This document shows positions 33,458 to 42,516 of a stretch of 64,000 nt of DNA, in pieces. Made by a program: the position numbers and the translations under genes. Below the pieces are notes generated by a model. The model worked only from the letters and a program-made list of their open reading frames with translations. It was not told the DNA's origin and made no database searches. The number at the start of each line of letters is the position of its first letter. The stretch's first letter is position 1. Source of the stretch: an uncultured bacterium (lineage in GTDB: Bacteria > Patescibacteriota > Patescibacteriia > 2-12-FULL-60-25); contig CALFEO010000013.1 in assembly GCA_937949995.1 (NCBI GenBank), positions 19,493 to 83,492 of the forward strand, in the 5' to 3' direction.

Positions 33458-36400
33458 ACTTAAATTTAAAATATAATAGAGAAGATTATAAATCTTTTCT
33501 AAAGGGTTTTTTACCGGATTTTAAATCTGATGAACGTGAAGTTAAATTTGTAAATACAAGTGTAGCAAAAAACGTAGTCTATCTTGGTAAAGATGAAGAA
33601 TTAGATATCGAACTATTTGAGTTGATGCATGAATCTAGTCACGATCCTAGGGTTTCTTTAGCTACAGATGGCTTTAAAATTATGAAACAAAGGGGGCAAC
33701 ATCGTGCTCTTATTGTTTATGCCACACCTAATAGCCAAGATTGGAGACTATCTTTGATGACAATGGATCCTAAAGTTAATGAAAAAGGCAAGATAGGTGT
33801 TGATTTTTCTAACCCTAAGAGATATTCATATTTTTTGGGAGAAAATGCCAAAACGACAACACCTCAAAGATTTTTAATTAAAAATGGCAAAGTTAAAGAT
33901 TTTGATGATTTAAAAAGTAGATTTGCTATCGAGGTAGTAGATAAAGAATTCTTTAATTCCTATAAACAACTCTTTTTACAGTTAAATGAACATTTGCTGG
34001 AGGACCATGCCTTTAAGATTTTTGCGGAGAAACAAGGTATAAAAACGGAAATATTTGCCAAGAAATTATTAGGCCAAATCGTTTTTATCTATTTTTTACA
34101 ACGAAAGGGTTGGTTGGGGGCAAAAAAGAACGAAGCGATTAATCAGGGGGATAGCCATTTTTTACGCAATCAACTAGCAAAATGTATTAGTAACGGTAAA
34201 AATTACTATAATGATTGTTTAGAGCATTTGTTTTATGATTGTTTAAATAAAAAACCAGATAAAGCTGCTAGTTTTTACCGCGCTCACTTTGATTGCCAGA
34301 TTCCATTTTTAAACGGTGGTTTGTTTGAACCAATAAATAATTACGATTGGGAGCAAGAGTTTCTGAATATCCCAAATGAGATATTCTCAGATAATCCGGA
34401 GCATCCTGAAAAAGGAAAAGGTATATTAGATATTTTCGATTTGTATAATTTTACAGTAGATGAAAATACACCAGACGACCAAGAAGTTTCCGTTGATCCG
34501 GAAATGTTGGGTAAGGTGTTTGAAAATTTATTAGAAACCAATATACGTAAAGGTTCTGGTTCGTACTACACTCCTCGGGAAATAGTTCATTATATGTGTA
34601 AAGAGAGTTTGATAAACTATCTTACTAGTAATGTTGATATTTCCGAGGATAAGGCTCGAATGATTATAACGAGGGATTTTGCGATTAATTTTGAAGATGT
34701 CCAAAAGGCAATTTCTACAAAAACCGATATCCCTAATAAATCGTTGGCTTTTTGGGAGGGTGATGCGGAGGAACTATCGAATTTATTAAAATGCATAAAA
34801 ATAGTTGATCCTGCTTGTGGCTCTGGTGCGTTTTTGGTGGGTATGCTTCAACAGATTGTAATGGCGCGTTCGTTAATGCAGGAGTTCACGGATGAAGATT
34901 ATTCCGATTATGACTTGAAAAAGCAGACAATACAAAATTGTATATATGGCGTTGATATCGACCCGGGCGCTATTGATATTGCAAAACTACGTCTTTGGTT
35001 GTCATTGGTTGTTGATCACGAAATTGAAGATATAGAGCCGTTACCTAACTTGGATTATAAAGTCATGCAAGGTAATAGCTTGCTTGAGGATTTGGTGGTT
35101 GGTGATAGTGTCATACCCTTAAAATTCAATGGCACGAATAAATTGGATGGCCGGACCAAGGAAATGAAAAATTTATTTGAAGAAGAAAAACAGGGTAAAT
35201 TACTTTTAGACAAAAGTGAAACATTGGCTGATAAGCTGGAAAAATATCATAATCAGTATTTTCTAATTAACGATCCTCAAGAAAAGAAGATACTAAAAAA
35301 GAAAATTGATGATATCGAAGATCAATTAATTCAAAGTAAATGCAACGAGGAACTTACTCGACTTAAAGAACAGGCCGCTAATCCTGCTAATTCTAAAAAA
35401 ATACCAAAAATAACAGAGCAGCAATTAGCAATTCAGGGAACATTAAATCAGTGGAAGAAAGATCATTTGAGACCTTTTTTCCCTTGGAAATTGCACTTTG
35501 GAGATGTTTTTAATGAAAGGGCTGGTTTTGATATAGTAATTGCTAATCCGCCATATATCGACTCGGAGAGTATGGTTAATTCAGGTCAAGAGAACGTACG
35601 GAACGCAATACAAAATACATATTTTTTCACAAGAGGTAATTGGGATATTTACATTGCTTTTTTCGAGTTAGCGTATAATCTACTTAATCAACTGGGAACT
35701 GAGGTATTTATTACACCGGACAAATGGTTATCTAAACCTTTTGGTGAAGCGTTAAGAACCCAAACCGTTAAAAATTTATATATGCTGGTGAGTGCTGGTA
35801 GAGATGTATTTGAAGGTTCTAAGGTAGATTCGGTTATTTCATTTTTTTCCAAAAATTCTACATCTAATTTAAAAATTTTAGAATTTAATAAACAACAATT
35901 TTTGATAAAGAAAATTATAAAAAAATCAGTATTAAAAATTCCCTATGCTTTCGATTGGTTATTTTCTGACTATTTAGAATTATTAATGAAAATAGATCAA
36001 CAACCTAAAGAATTATCTAATTATGGAGTATGTAAAAATGCATGCGCTACATCAGATGCATATAAACTCAAACCGTATATTGAAGAATTAAAAGGTAATT
36101 ATAGTAAAAAATATTTAAAAATCATTAATACAGGAACTATAGGTAAATTTTATTCACGTTGGGGAACGCGCGAAATGACCTATCTTGGTTTGAAATATTT
36201 AAAGCCGATAATCGATCGAAAAAAGTTTCTTGAGACATTTACAAATTCATACGGCAATAAAAGTATATTGCCAAAAATAATTTTAAAGGGTTTAAATTTA
36301 CTTGATGCCTGTTTGGATATTGAAGGTGATATCGTACCTGGGAAGTCAACTTTAATTATCACTAGTAAAAATACAGAATATCTTAAATGTTTATTAGCAA

Positions 36401-36711
36401 TAATTAATAGTAAATTTGCATTTTTTTACCTAAAAGAAAAATATATTTCTTCAAGTTATAACCAGGGTATTAGTTATAGCAAAGATATGATAAATCATTT
36501 GCCTTTATTTATTATTGATGAAGATATTGTACAAAGATTTAATGTTATAGTTGATGCAATCTTAAAAATAGTCGCGACTGACGATTATGCACTCAACCAA
36601 CTAAAGCAAAAACAGGTTCAGGAATATCAAAAAAAGGTTGATGAAATTATTTATGATTTTTATGGTATTACTAAAAAAGAAGTACAAATTATTGAAGAGA
36701 ATATCAAATGA
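33454..36711 (+). CDS. Eco57I-type adenine-specific DNA methyltransferase
   Basis: 1085 aa. The SAM motif I is DPACGSGAFLVG (about 451-462) and the catalytic motif IV is NPPYID (about 697-702), typical of N6-adenine methyltransferases of the type IIG/Eco57I class. GSYYTPREIVHYMC, just before motif I, is also characteristic. The N-terminal 200 residues (LGKDEELDIELFELMHE; RALIVYATPN; FAIEVVDKEFF) resemble the N-terminal domain seen in such proteins; no clear catalytic nuclease motif was found there. The C-terminal part should be the target-recognition domain. It presumably marks self DNA for the neighbouring helicase-nuclease. Confidence 0.88.
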   Translation: MNLNLKYNREDYKSFLKGFLPDFKSDEREVKFVNTSVAKNVVYLGKDEELDIELFELMHESSHDPRVSLATDGFKIMKQRGQHRALIVYATPNSQDWRLSLMTMDPKVNEKGKIGVDFSNPKRYSYFLGENAKTTTPQRFLIKNGKVKDFDDLKSRFAIEVVDKEFFNSYKQLFLQLNEHLLEDHAFKIFAEKQGIKTEIFAKKLLGQIVFIYFLQRKGWLGAKKNEAINQGDSHFLRNQLAKCISNGKNYYNDCLEHLFYDCLNKKPDKAASFYRAHFDCQIPFLNGGLFEPINNYDWEQEFLNIPNEIFSDNPEHPEKGKGILDIFDLYNFTVDENTPDDQEVSVDPEMLGKVFENLLETNIRKGSGSYYTPREIVHYMCKESLINYLTSNVDISEDKARMIITRDFAINFEDVQKAISTKTDIPNKSLAFWEGDAEELSNLLKCIKIVDPACGSGAFLVGMLQQIVMARSLMQEFTDEDYSDYDLKKQTIQNCIYGVDIDPGAIDIAKLRLWLSLVVDHEIEDIEPLPNLDYKVMQGNSLLEDLVVGDSVIPLKFNGTNKLDGRTKEMKNLFEEEKQGKLLLDKSETLADKLEKYHNQYFLINDPQEKKILKKKIDDIEDQLIQSKCNEELTRLKEQAANPANSKKIPKITEQQLAIQGTLNQWKKDHLRPFFPWKLHFGDVFNERAGFDIVIANPPYIDSESMVNSGQENVRNAIQNTYFFTRGNWDIYIAFFELAYNLLNQLGTEVFITPDKWLSKPFGEALRTQTVKNLYMLVSAGRDVFEGSKVDSVISFFSKNSTSNLKILEFNKQQFLIKKIIKKSVLKIPYAFDWLFSDYLELLMKIDQQPKELSNYGVCKNACATSDAYKLKPYIEELKGNYSKKYLKIINTGTIGKFYSRWGTREMTYLGLKYLKPIIDRKKFLETFTNSYGNKSILPKIILKGLNLLDACLDIEGDIVPGKSTLIITSKNTEYLKCLLAIINSKFAFFYLKEKYISSSYNQGISYSKDMINHLPLFIIDEDIVQRFNVIVDAILKIVATDDYALNQLKQKQVQEYQKKVDEIIYDFYGITKKEVQIIEENIK

Positions 36712-36770
36712 CACTTACCTAAGTATAAAGCATTGAAAATGTTAGGATTTTTTAGTAAAACTTATAAATT

Positions 36771-39221
36771 ATGGATATTGCACCGTATTCGATTTATATA
36801 AATCATAGGCCTTTTAGGATTGCTTTTATCTTTAACCCAGTTAGTGATATCGCATGGTTAAAGACCACCATTCACTACAATCGTGATAAGTGGGGAGGAA
36901 GATTTAATCCTATAATCATATCGGATGGAAACAATATAACCGAAAATTGGTGGAAGTTTCTTCGAGGATACGATCCAGACATTATCTGCTCAACAGTTAA
37001 ATTATCGGATGATTTAAAGAGAAGGATACATATTTTTCTTTCGCCATTACGCGTAGAGGAGTTGGACCCGGGTCAATTGGACATTAGTTTGGATGAATAT
37101 CCAATCTCCATATTACCGACAGATAAAAATGTAGCCAAAGTCAGCATTCCTAGTTTCGACAGGAAAAGTGATCTTATTATTTTTGAAGTCGATGAAACAA
37201 CACCTGACTTTATTAAAAATTTTTTAGATATAAATTTTGGTTTATTCGAACAAAGAGAGATGATGACGTATCACCTCGACAAGTCTTTAAAATCATGCCA
37301 ACTAAAAATTTATAAGGTGACAGATGAAGAAACCCTAAATGAAGCATTATTGGACTTAGGGGAATGGCATTCAAGAGCAGTGTTTCCATCCCAAATTTGT
37401 TCTTTGCCGAATACAATTAAAGAGGCGGAACATTCTTATAATAATGAAGGCTTTGAAATTGTTATAGGTGATAGTTCGGATGAGTTGGTTAGGATTTGGA
37501 ACCGACCATTGGAGATGGGTTCATGGTTACGCGGTCGTCTAACGTCTTTATGGTTTTCATCTGATATCGCGAAAAGTGAAAAATTAAAACCAGGACTCAG
37601 TAAATTTATTAATCGATATACAGGTGATTCAGCAAATGATAATGGGCGTAGAGTATATTTTACTACTTTTTCTCTTGAACAAGTTGCACTGGATGAGATT
37701 GCTAATTCTTTTATGGGTAAGATTAATTATCCACGACAAATTAAAAGATATGAAACCCATCCATTGCCTGATTATGAATCTGAGGTGAGCCGTTTTTTTC
37801 TTAAACAAGATTTGGATTTTCATAGAGCGCATTCGAATGAGGAACATCTTGTGTTAGACGAACCAGATGTAGAACAGGGCTTCATGGGAGGAGAAAGTTG
37901 GTTTACAGATCTATACATTCAATATCGACCGGAGCGTTTTAAGAGTATTATCGGAAAAGATTATTGGTGGCAACTCCCTAAACGTAATAGCCTGTTAAGA
38001 GATATAAACTTTTTCAATAAACCAGCTCGAATAAATGAGCATGGTATGTTTAGTGTCTTAATGAGACGCCGAACAGGTCTCATGGCCGGACAAGATAATG
38101 GGACATTGGTAGTAAAAATACCAGATGATAGTTCTGTATTTCATGCGCTAATTCATGGTGAACGTTTTGATTGTATAGAACGCGGTAAAAGAGAGAGATT
38201 TTTGTCGAAACCTTTTTATTATCTACAATATTCAGATAAAGGTAGGTACTTATCGGGTGTACTCGGACTTTTTTCTGATCTCATGAGTGCCCACGGCTTA
38301 TTTGAAGAAAGATTTTGGCGCGAGCTATTCGAACGCATGGCAAATCATAAGCCAGAGAAAGATACTAGACTTCAAAATGATCTTTTAAATAAACTAAATA
38401 AAAAAATAACTTCTGGCATAGATTTTAAGAACGATCATGAAAGGCAATGGCTAGCTCACGTGATTTTAGATATCGCAAAGAAATATAGTAAGGATGCTAA
38501 CGATCTAGTTTATGAAAAAATACTCAGCCTTGCCGAAGAGGAAACAAATAATTATAACAAGAAACAACCGGGTCAAGAAATTCCATTTAATGAAGTTGAT
38601 TTTAGGAAGCAATTATCAGACCTTGTTGCAATGAATGTCCTTCAGCTTGGTATTAAACCACGGTGTCCAAAATGTGGATATTGCATTTGGTATCAGATAG
38701 ATGACGCAAAACAAGAAATTAAATGTCGTGGTTGCAGTTATGATTTTGCCTTGCCGGCTGAAACAAAATGGTTTTATCGTTTAAATAGTCTTATACGTGC
38801 CGCTGTGTCATTACATGGCACTATCCCTGTGCTTATCACTCTCGGACAGCTGATGTTTGATGCCACATCGGCGGCGATGTTTATGCCAAGTATTGAGCTT
38901 TTACAAAAAGAAGACAACACAAATGGGAATTTAAAAGTTGTTGGCGAATTGGATTTGGCTTGTATTAAGGATAGTCAATTTATCATCGGCGAGATAAAAC
39001 AATCTGTGGGATTATTTGGAGCAAATGATTTTCAGCGCATGAAAGAAATTGCAAAATTAATTCACCCAGATAAAATTATTTTTTCTTCTTTAGATAACGC
39101 TCCAACCAGTACTGTTAAAGAAAATATTGATTTATTGAGAACGGAATTAGCAGATCTTGAGATTAGTGTCGAATGGTACCAGATACATTACTGGGCTTTT
39201 GATCCAAGACCAGTAAGATAG
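36771..39221 (+). CDS. Unknown protein with zinc ribbon and PD-(D/E)XK motif
   Basis: 816 aa, third gene of the locus. The N-terminus (1-120) starts with a beta-strand like RIAFIFNPV and a strongly conserved-looking KWGGRFNPIII (about 39-49), with no function known to me. The middle is unassigned. Near 631-652 CPKCGY...CRGC forms a zinc ribbon. The C-terminus (about 724-745) reads ELDLACIKDSQFIIGEIKQS, a good D...ExK core of a PD-(D/E)XK nuclease. It lies 59 nt after the methyltransferase on the same strand. It may be a second nuclease or the specificity/sensor part of the system. Confidence 0.7.
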   Translation: MDIAPYSIYINHRPFRIAFIFNPVSDIAWLKTTIHYNRDKWGGRFNPIIISDGNNITENWWKFLRGYDPDIICSTVKLSDDLKRRIHIFLSPLRVEELDPGQLDISLDEYPISILPTDKNVAKVSIPSFDRKSDLIIFEVDETTPDFIKNFLDINFGLFEQREMMTYHLDKSLKSCQLKIYKVTDEETLNEALLDLGEWHSRAVFPSQICSLPNTIKEAEHSYNNEGFEIVIGDSSDELVRIWNRPLEMGSWLRGRLTSLWFSSDIAKSEKLKPGLSKFINRYTGDSANDNGRRVYFTTFSLEQVALDEIANSFMGKINYPRQIKRYETHPLPDYESEVSRFFLKQDLDFHRAHSNEEHLVLDEPDVEQGFMGGESWFTDLYIQYRPERFKSIIGKDYWWQLPKRNSLLRDINFFNKPARINEHGMFSVLMRRRTGLMAGQDNGTLVVKIPDDSSVFHALIHGERFDCIERGKRERFLSKPFYYLQYSDKGRYLSGVLGLFSDLMSAHGLFEERFWRELFERMANHKPEKDTRLQNDLLNKLNKKITSGIDFKNDHERQWLAHVILDIAKKYSKDANDLVYEKILSLAEEETNNYNKKQPGQEIPFNEVDFRKQLSDLVAMNVLQLGIKPRCPKCGYCIWYQIDDAKQEIKCRGCSYDFALPAETKWFYRLNSLIRAAVSLHGTIPVLITLGQLMFDATSAAMFMPSIELLQKEDNTNGNLKVVGELDLACIKDSQFIIGEIKQSVGLFGANDFQRMKEIAKLIHPDKIIFSSLDNAPTSTVKENIDLLRTELADLEISVEWYQIHYWAFDPRPVR

Positions 39222-39250
39222 TGTACAGTGGTACATATTCATTGAATATT

Positions 39251-39991
39251 TCAATGTAATTGTTTTTGGTTTATCTGTTTTTTAAATTCTCTAATTATTT
39301 TAGCTCCATTTATCTCTTTTCTAAAAAAGAAACATTCTTCTCTATTCTCTTCTGGCACAACATAATCAATTAAGGATTTGCCATGCTTGGTACCACAATG
39401 CACTTGGTGTATGTAATCTTTTTTATATTGACCTCCTCTAAACTCGCAATAATACAAATATTCATTCGTACCTAAACAAAATACATGTGAATCATCGTGA
39501 CCTAAAAAATATACTTCTTTGATCTTGGTATTTTTCATAATATCTTCTACATCTCTTAATGTCGCCTTGGTATAAAATGAAAAATTCTTTTTTTGTTTAT
39601 TTAATAGTTTAACAAGAATTTTTAATTCGGATGTGGAATAATTTGGTTTAATCCAGGACGATAGTTTGTGCCAATTCGAATGCCCAAGAATGATAACTGT
39701 TTCTTCGGGAGTATTTTGTTTAAAGCGGTTTATATATCTCAATGATAAAAGTTGCTCGATAGGTACACCAATCATCCAAATCGGAAAGAAAAAAATCTTA
39801 ATGAATTCCGATCCAAAACGAAATACAGCAAAGACTAGTGAGATAATTACATGGGTTATTACAGCCATTATTAATCCTTTCTGTGTCGCTATGTAGCCTA
39901 TGGAAATTATATAAGAAAGCGACAGAATTAGTTTAAATTCTGTCTTTATCAGCAACTTATCCAAGAAAGTGAGAGAGGTTTGTTTAGTCAT
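39251..39991 (-). CDS. Membrane-anchored protein with candidate His/Cys protease-like core
   Basis: 246 aa. Two hydrophobic segments (about 20-55 and 62-78) are followed by a cytoplasmic-type domain: EETVIILGHSNWHKL, then VYFLGHDDSHVFCLG with H165, then YIHQVHCGTKHGKSL with C199. A strand ending in GH, and 34 residues later a strand ending in HC-small, resembles the catalytic layout of caspase/CHAT-fold proteases. The match is by pattern only; a different fold is possible. It is convergent with the third defence gene (30-nt gap), so the two could be functionally linked. Confidence 0.55.
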   Translation of the reverse strand: MTKQTSLTFLDKLLIKTEFKLILSLSYIISIGYIATQKGLIMAVITHVIISLVFAVFRFGSEFIKIFFFPIWMIGVPIEQLLSLRYINRFKQNTPEETVIILGHSNWHKLSSWIKPNYSTSELKILVKLLNKQKKNFSFYTKATLRDVEDIMKNTKIKEVYFLGHDDSHVFCLGTNEYLYYCEFRGGQYKKDYIHQVHCGTKHGKSLIDYVVPEENREECFFFRKEINGAKIIREFKKQINQKQLH

Positions 39992-40056
39992 GAGGGCACT
40001 TTAAACCATTGATTTTCCTTTGAAAAGATGCGATTAAGCTTGTAGGTAACCCATGC

Positions 40057-40085
40057 TTCACTTTTTGGGGCTTTTAAGCTATATT
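40057..40085 (+). promoter_or_regulatory. Promoter of the structured leader RNA
   Basis: -35 TTCACT (40057-40062), 17-nt spacer, -10 TATATT (40080-40085). Transcription would start near 40091, exactly where the first stem of the structured region begins. Confidence 0.5.
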
Positions 40086-40090
40086 TAGAT

Positions 40091-40238
40091 TGTCTAGGTT
40101 CAAATAACAGACTCTTCCAGCCATTTTTTGGCTTATCAGGTCGTGGTGTGCCGTAACGGGCACTCCTGATAAAACAAACAGCACGACCTTCGGGTTTGTT
40201 GTTTGGGCCTAGACACCTCAGGGGTGTCCTTTTGTTTT
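40091..40238 (+). ncRNA. Structured leader RNA with attenuator-like terminator
   Basis: Four base-paired elements are seen: P1 TGTCTAGG (40091-40098)/CCTAGACA (40208-40215); P3 TTATCAGG (40133-40140)/CCTGATAA (40165-40172), capped by GTGCC/GGCAC; P4 AACAAAC (40173-40179)/GTTTGTT (40194-40200); and a possible long-range pairing GGTCGTG (40139-40145)/CACGACC (40182-40188). The final hairpin GACACC/GGTGTC (40212-40228), with a T-rich tail, is a terminator. P1 and the terminator share 40212-40215, so only one can form. It precedes a small membrane protein and an HNH nuclease. It matches no riboswitch class known to me; it could also be a free small RNA. Confidence 0.5.
40212..40238 (+). terminator. 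Conditional terminator in the leader RNA
   Basis: GACACC-TCAGG-GGTGTC followed by CCTTTTGTTTT, 42 nt before the gene at 40280. Its 5' strand overlaps the P1 stem. Confidence 0.65.
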
Positions 40239-40279
40239 AAGGCTAACCTGAAATATTCTTTATAGTTATTTATCTCTAT

Positions 40280-40561
40280 ATGCCTCAAACAAATCCACGT
40301 TGGTTGGTAGAAAAAGCACCAAACGATATAAAGACTCAAGTACGTATTGCAGTTGATCATGGCTACCAAGTTGTCAGTCAGACAAAAACCACAGCGCAGC
40401 TCGTGCGAAAAAAACGTTTTAGTTGCCTGCTTGCGACCGCATTATTTATCTGTTTTCTTTTGCCGTTTTTCATCTATGTATTTTATTACATGGCAAAAAA
40501 GGATGATTTGATATATTTGGATTTAGATACGCAACCTAAAAAAACGAAATTAGAAAATTGA
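40280..40561 (+). CDS. Small single-span membrane protein
   Basis: 93 aa. An N-terminal soluble part (PRWLVEKAPNDIKTQVRIAVDHGYQVVSQ) ends in a basic patch (LVRKKRFSC). One long hydrophobic stretch follows (about residues 48-70), then a short polar tail (KKDDLIYLDLDTQPKK). The layout resembles small proteins that pair a GY-x-V-x-x-x-x-x-T-x-x-L-V-R-K-K-x-F motif with membrane helices and recur in phage and accessory regions, with no known function. It is the first gene after the structured leader, and HNH follows 10 nt later. Confidence 0.65.
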   Translation: MPQTNPRWLVEKAPNDIKTQVRIAVDHGYQVVSQTKTTAQLVRKKRFSCLLATALFICFLLPFFIYVFYYMAKKDDLIYLDLDTQPKKTKLEN

Positions 40562-40571
40562 AAATAAATAT

Positions 40572-41024
40572 ATGCTAGATCATCAAAATAAACTTATCGC
40601 AGAAAATCCTATTGATCTGGCAAATAATTTACTGGAACTTAAAAAGCAAAGAAAATCCATAAAAGAAAATAATCACTTTAGTAGATTGAAACGACAACCA
40701 CTGACAAAAAGCGAAAGAGCGGAAATACTACGTAAAACCGACGGGCGCTGTCATATTTGCGGTGGAAAAATAGAAAGCAAATGGGATGCGGATCATGTTT
40801 TAGCACACAGTGGCGGTGGTCGACATACGGTAGATAACTATTTGCCTGCGCATTCTTTGTGTAATAATTATCGTTGGGATTATCTTGATGAAGAATTCCA
40901 ACTTATAATGAAGATTGGTATATGGTGCAAAAAACAAATAGAAGATAAGTCAGATCTTGGAATGAGAATAGCAGATGGATTTGTTAAGTACGAGCGTAAC
41001 AGGTTAAAACGGAGAAAACGGTAA
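40572..41024 (+). CDS. HNH endonuclease
   Basis: 150 aa. The HNH/McrA-like core covers about residues 50-105: CHICGG, WDADHVLAHSGGGRHTVDNYLPAHSLCNNYR. It has the zinc cysteines (CxxC and the later C) and the DH...N...H/N catalytic residues. The N-terminal 40 residues are helical and basic. HNH proteins next to large terminases often help cos-type DNA packaging, and TerL is convergent here with a 1-nt gap. It could equally be a defence or homing nuclease. Confidence 0.82.
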   Translation: MLDHQNKLIAENPIDLANNLLELKKQRKSIKENNHFSRLKRQPLTKSERAEILRKTDGRCHICGGKIESKWDADHVLAHSGGGRHTVDNYLPAHSLCNNYRWDYLDEEFQLIMKIGIWCKKQIEDKSDLGMRIADGFVKYERNRLKRRKR

Positions 41025-41025
41025 T

Positions 41026-42516
41026 TTAAAAACGATCCGGGAAACGTATATCTGAGAATGGATAACGGTTTGGTCCGGTTTTAATCCAGAGTATTTTTGG
41101 CTCTGGTCCATCTTTTTCTTTAACTTTGGAAATCGCATGCACGCAAGCATCGACGAGATCATCGTGTCGCTCAATGCCGAATCCTAAAAGTTGGGTCAAT
41201 AATAATTCGGTGCCTTTGTTAGGAAATCGTACGATACCATCTTTAATCAGTGGGCTTATTAACGCTAAACGAGATCTTTTATCATCACCATTAAGCTTTA
41301 CCCCTTCCACACGATATCCAAATTTTTTCATTTCTTGAACGAGTGCCGCTTGATAGCCAACTTCTTCAATAAATAGATGGACTTTACTTTTTCCTCCATA
41401 AGCAGTTACTAATTTTTCAAGTCTATCTTTTGTTTCTGGATATGTTAAGCGTTCGTTGACTGGATTTGGTTGAATATATATTTTTAAATCTTCCATCCTG
41501 CCATAAGCGCGTACAACAACCATTGCTGTGTAATCGGCTGTCGATTTTTGTGAAATGGCGAGATCGATACCTATTGCAGTCATGACAAGATCTTCCTTGT
41601 TCTCATTTGATTCTTCACCGTATTGAATCCATTCAGGCCATATAACTTTTGTTGAGTCAGAGATAATGTTCAGAAGATACTCTTGTTGCCAAGCGATTTC
41701 ATTTGCAACACTTTGCCGTAGGGTATTAATTTTTTCGGGAGTATCAAATTTTTCCATCCATAGGCATTCTCCATCTTCGTTAAGCAGTGGGAACCATTGG
41801 AATGTTCCTTTTAAATCCTTATTTTCTATTCTTTGTCTGAGTCTCATCATAAGTGAATCTTCATGAAGTAGGTTTCCTACTAGGATTACTCTTGTATCCA
41901 TATCTCCCAAGGGCATGATTTCACGCGTAAACCAATCAAATGTCTTATTCCTACCCTCCATTGTTCGTGTTGAGTTCATATCCTCAATATCATCTAGAAT
42001 TATGAGGTCTGGACGATGCTCTCGGTGACGAATACCACGAATACTCTGATCGAGTGACGCAACCGTAATACGGGCATTCATATTTTTAAATACAAGGGTA
42101 GAAAGACCCCATTCACCGCTATTAGTATCTTCTTTGAACGGTCCCAAATCACTTTTAAGCAATGCGTTACGCTCCAGTTCCTGCCGTATGTTAGTCATAT
42201 GCAGTCTTGCCTGAGCTTGTGTTTGGCAAATGATTAGTACGAACTTCTTTTGTTGCGCTCCTAAAATAGCCCAAAGCGCGTATGAGAGTGTTACGAGTGT
42301 GGATTTGGCAGATCCTCGAAATGCAACAATGCAGGCGAGGGAATTTGAGGAATCTTCAGTTGTGCGGATAATATCTTTCTGAAATTCTGCAATTGGATAC
42401 TTAATATAATGTTTAAGATAAAGCGAGAAAAATAATGCGTGACTTTCGCTTGTTACAGCACGGCGTAATATTGGATCTTTTGTGATCGCTTTAAATACTT
42501 CATTCTTTGTTTTCAT
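41026..42516 (-). CDS. Phage terminase large subunit
   Basis: 496 aa. ATPase motor: Walker A-like FRGSAKST (about residues 66-73) and Walker B LIILDDIED (about 170-178). Nuclease (RNase H-like) domain: GIDLAIS (near 313) with further acidic residues at the C-terminus (HDDLVDACVHA). It drives DNA into phage capsids and cuts concatemers. The ATG at 42516 is used; a TTG 9 nt upstream is possible. It overlaps the small subunit by 17 nt. No portal, capsid or tail gene is seen in the window. Confidence 0.9.
   Translation of the reverse strand: MKTKNEVFKAITKDPILRRAVTSESHALFFSLYLKHYIKYPIAEFQKDIIRTTEDSSNSLACIVAFRGSAKSTLVTLSYALWAILGAQQKKFVLIICQTQAQARLHMTNIRQELERNALLKSDLGPFKEDTNSGEWGLSTLVFKNMNARITVASLDQSIRGIRHREHRPDLIILDDIEDMNSTRTMEGRNKTFDWFTREIMPLGDMDTRVILVGNLLHEDSLMMRLRQRIENKDLKGTFQWFPLLNEDGECLWMEKFDTPEKINTLRQSVANEIAWQQEYLLNIISDSTKVIWPEWIQYGEESNENKEDLVMTAIGIDLAISQKSTADYTAMVVVRAYGRMEDLKIYIQPNPVNERLTYPETKDRLEKLVTAYGGKSKVHLFIEEVGYQAALVQEMKKFGYRVEGVKLNGDDKRSRLALISPLIKDGIVRFPNKGTELLLTQLLGFGIERHDDLVDACVHAISKVKEKDGPEPKILWIKTGPNRYPFSDIRFPDRF

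Noticed and set aside
30149..39221. Canonical DISARM or BREX system
   Set aside because: No DUF1998 protein, DrmA-type helicase without PLD fusion, PglZ or BrxC-like ATPase is encoded; the PLD domain is fused to the helicase here.
40572..41024. IscB/TnpB-type HNH nuclease with its guide RNA at 40.1 kb
   Set aside because: The HNH protein is 150 aa with no RuvC domain or IscB bridge, so the RNA at 40091-40238 is not likely an omega-type guide.
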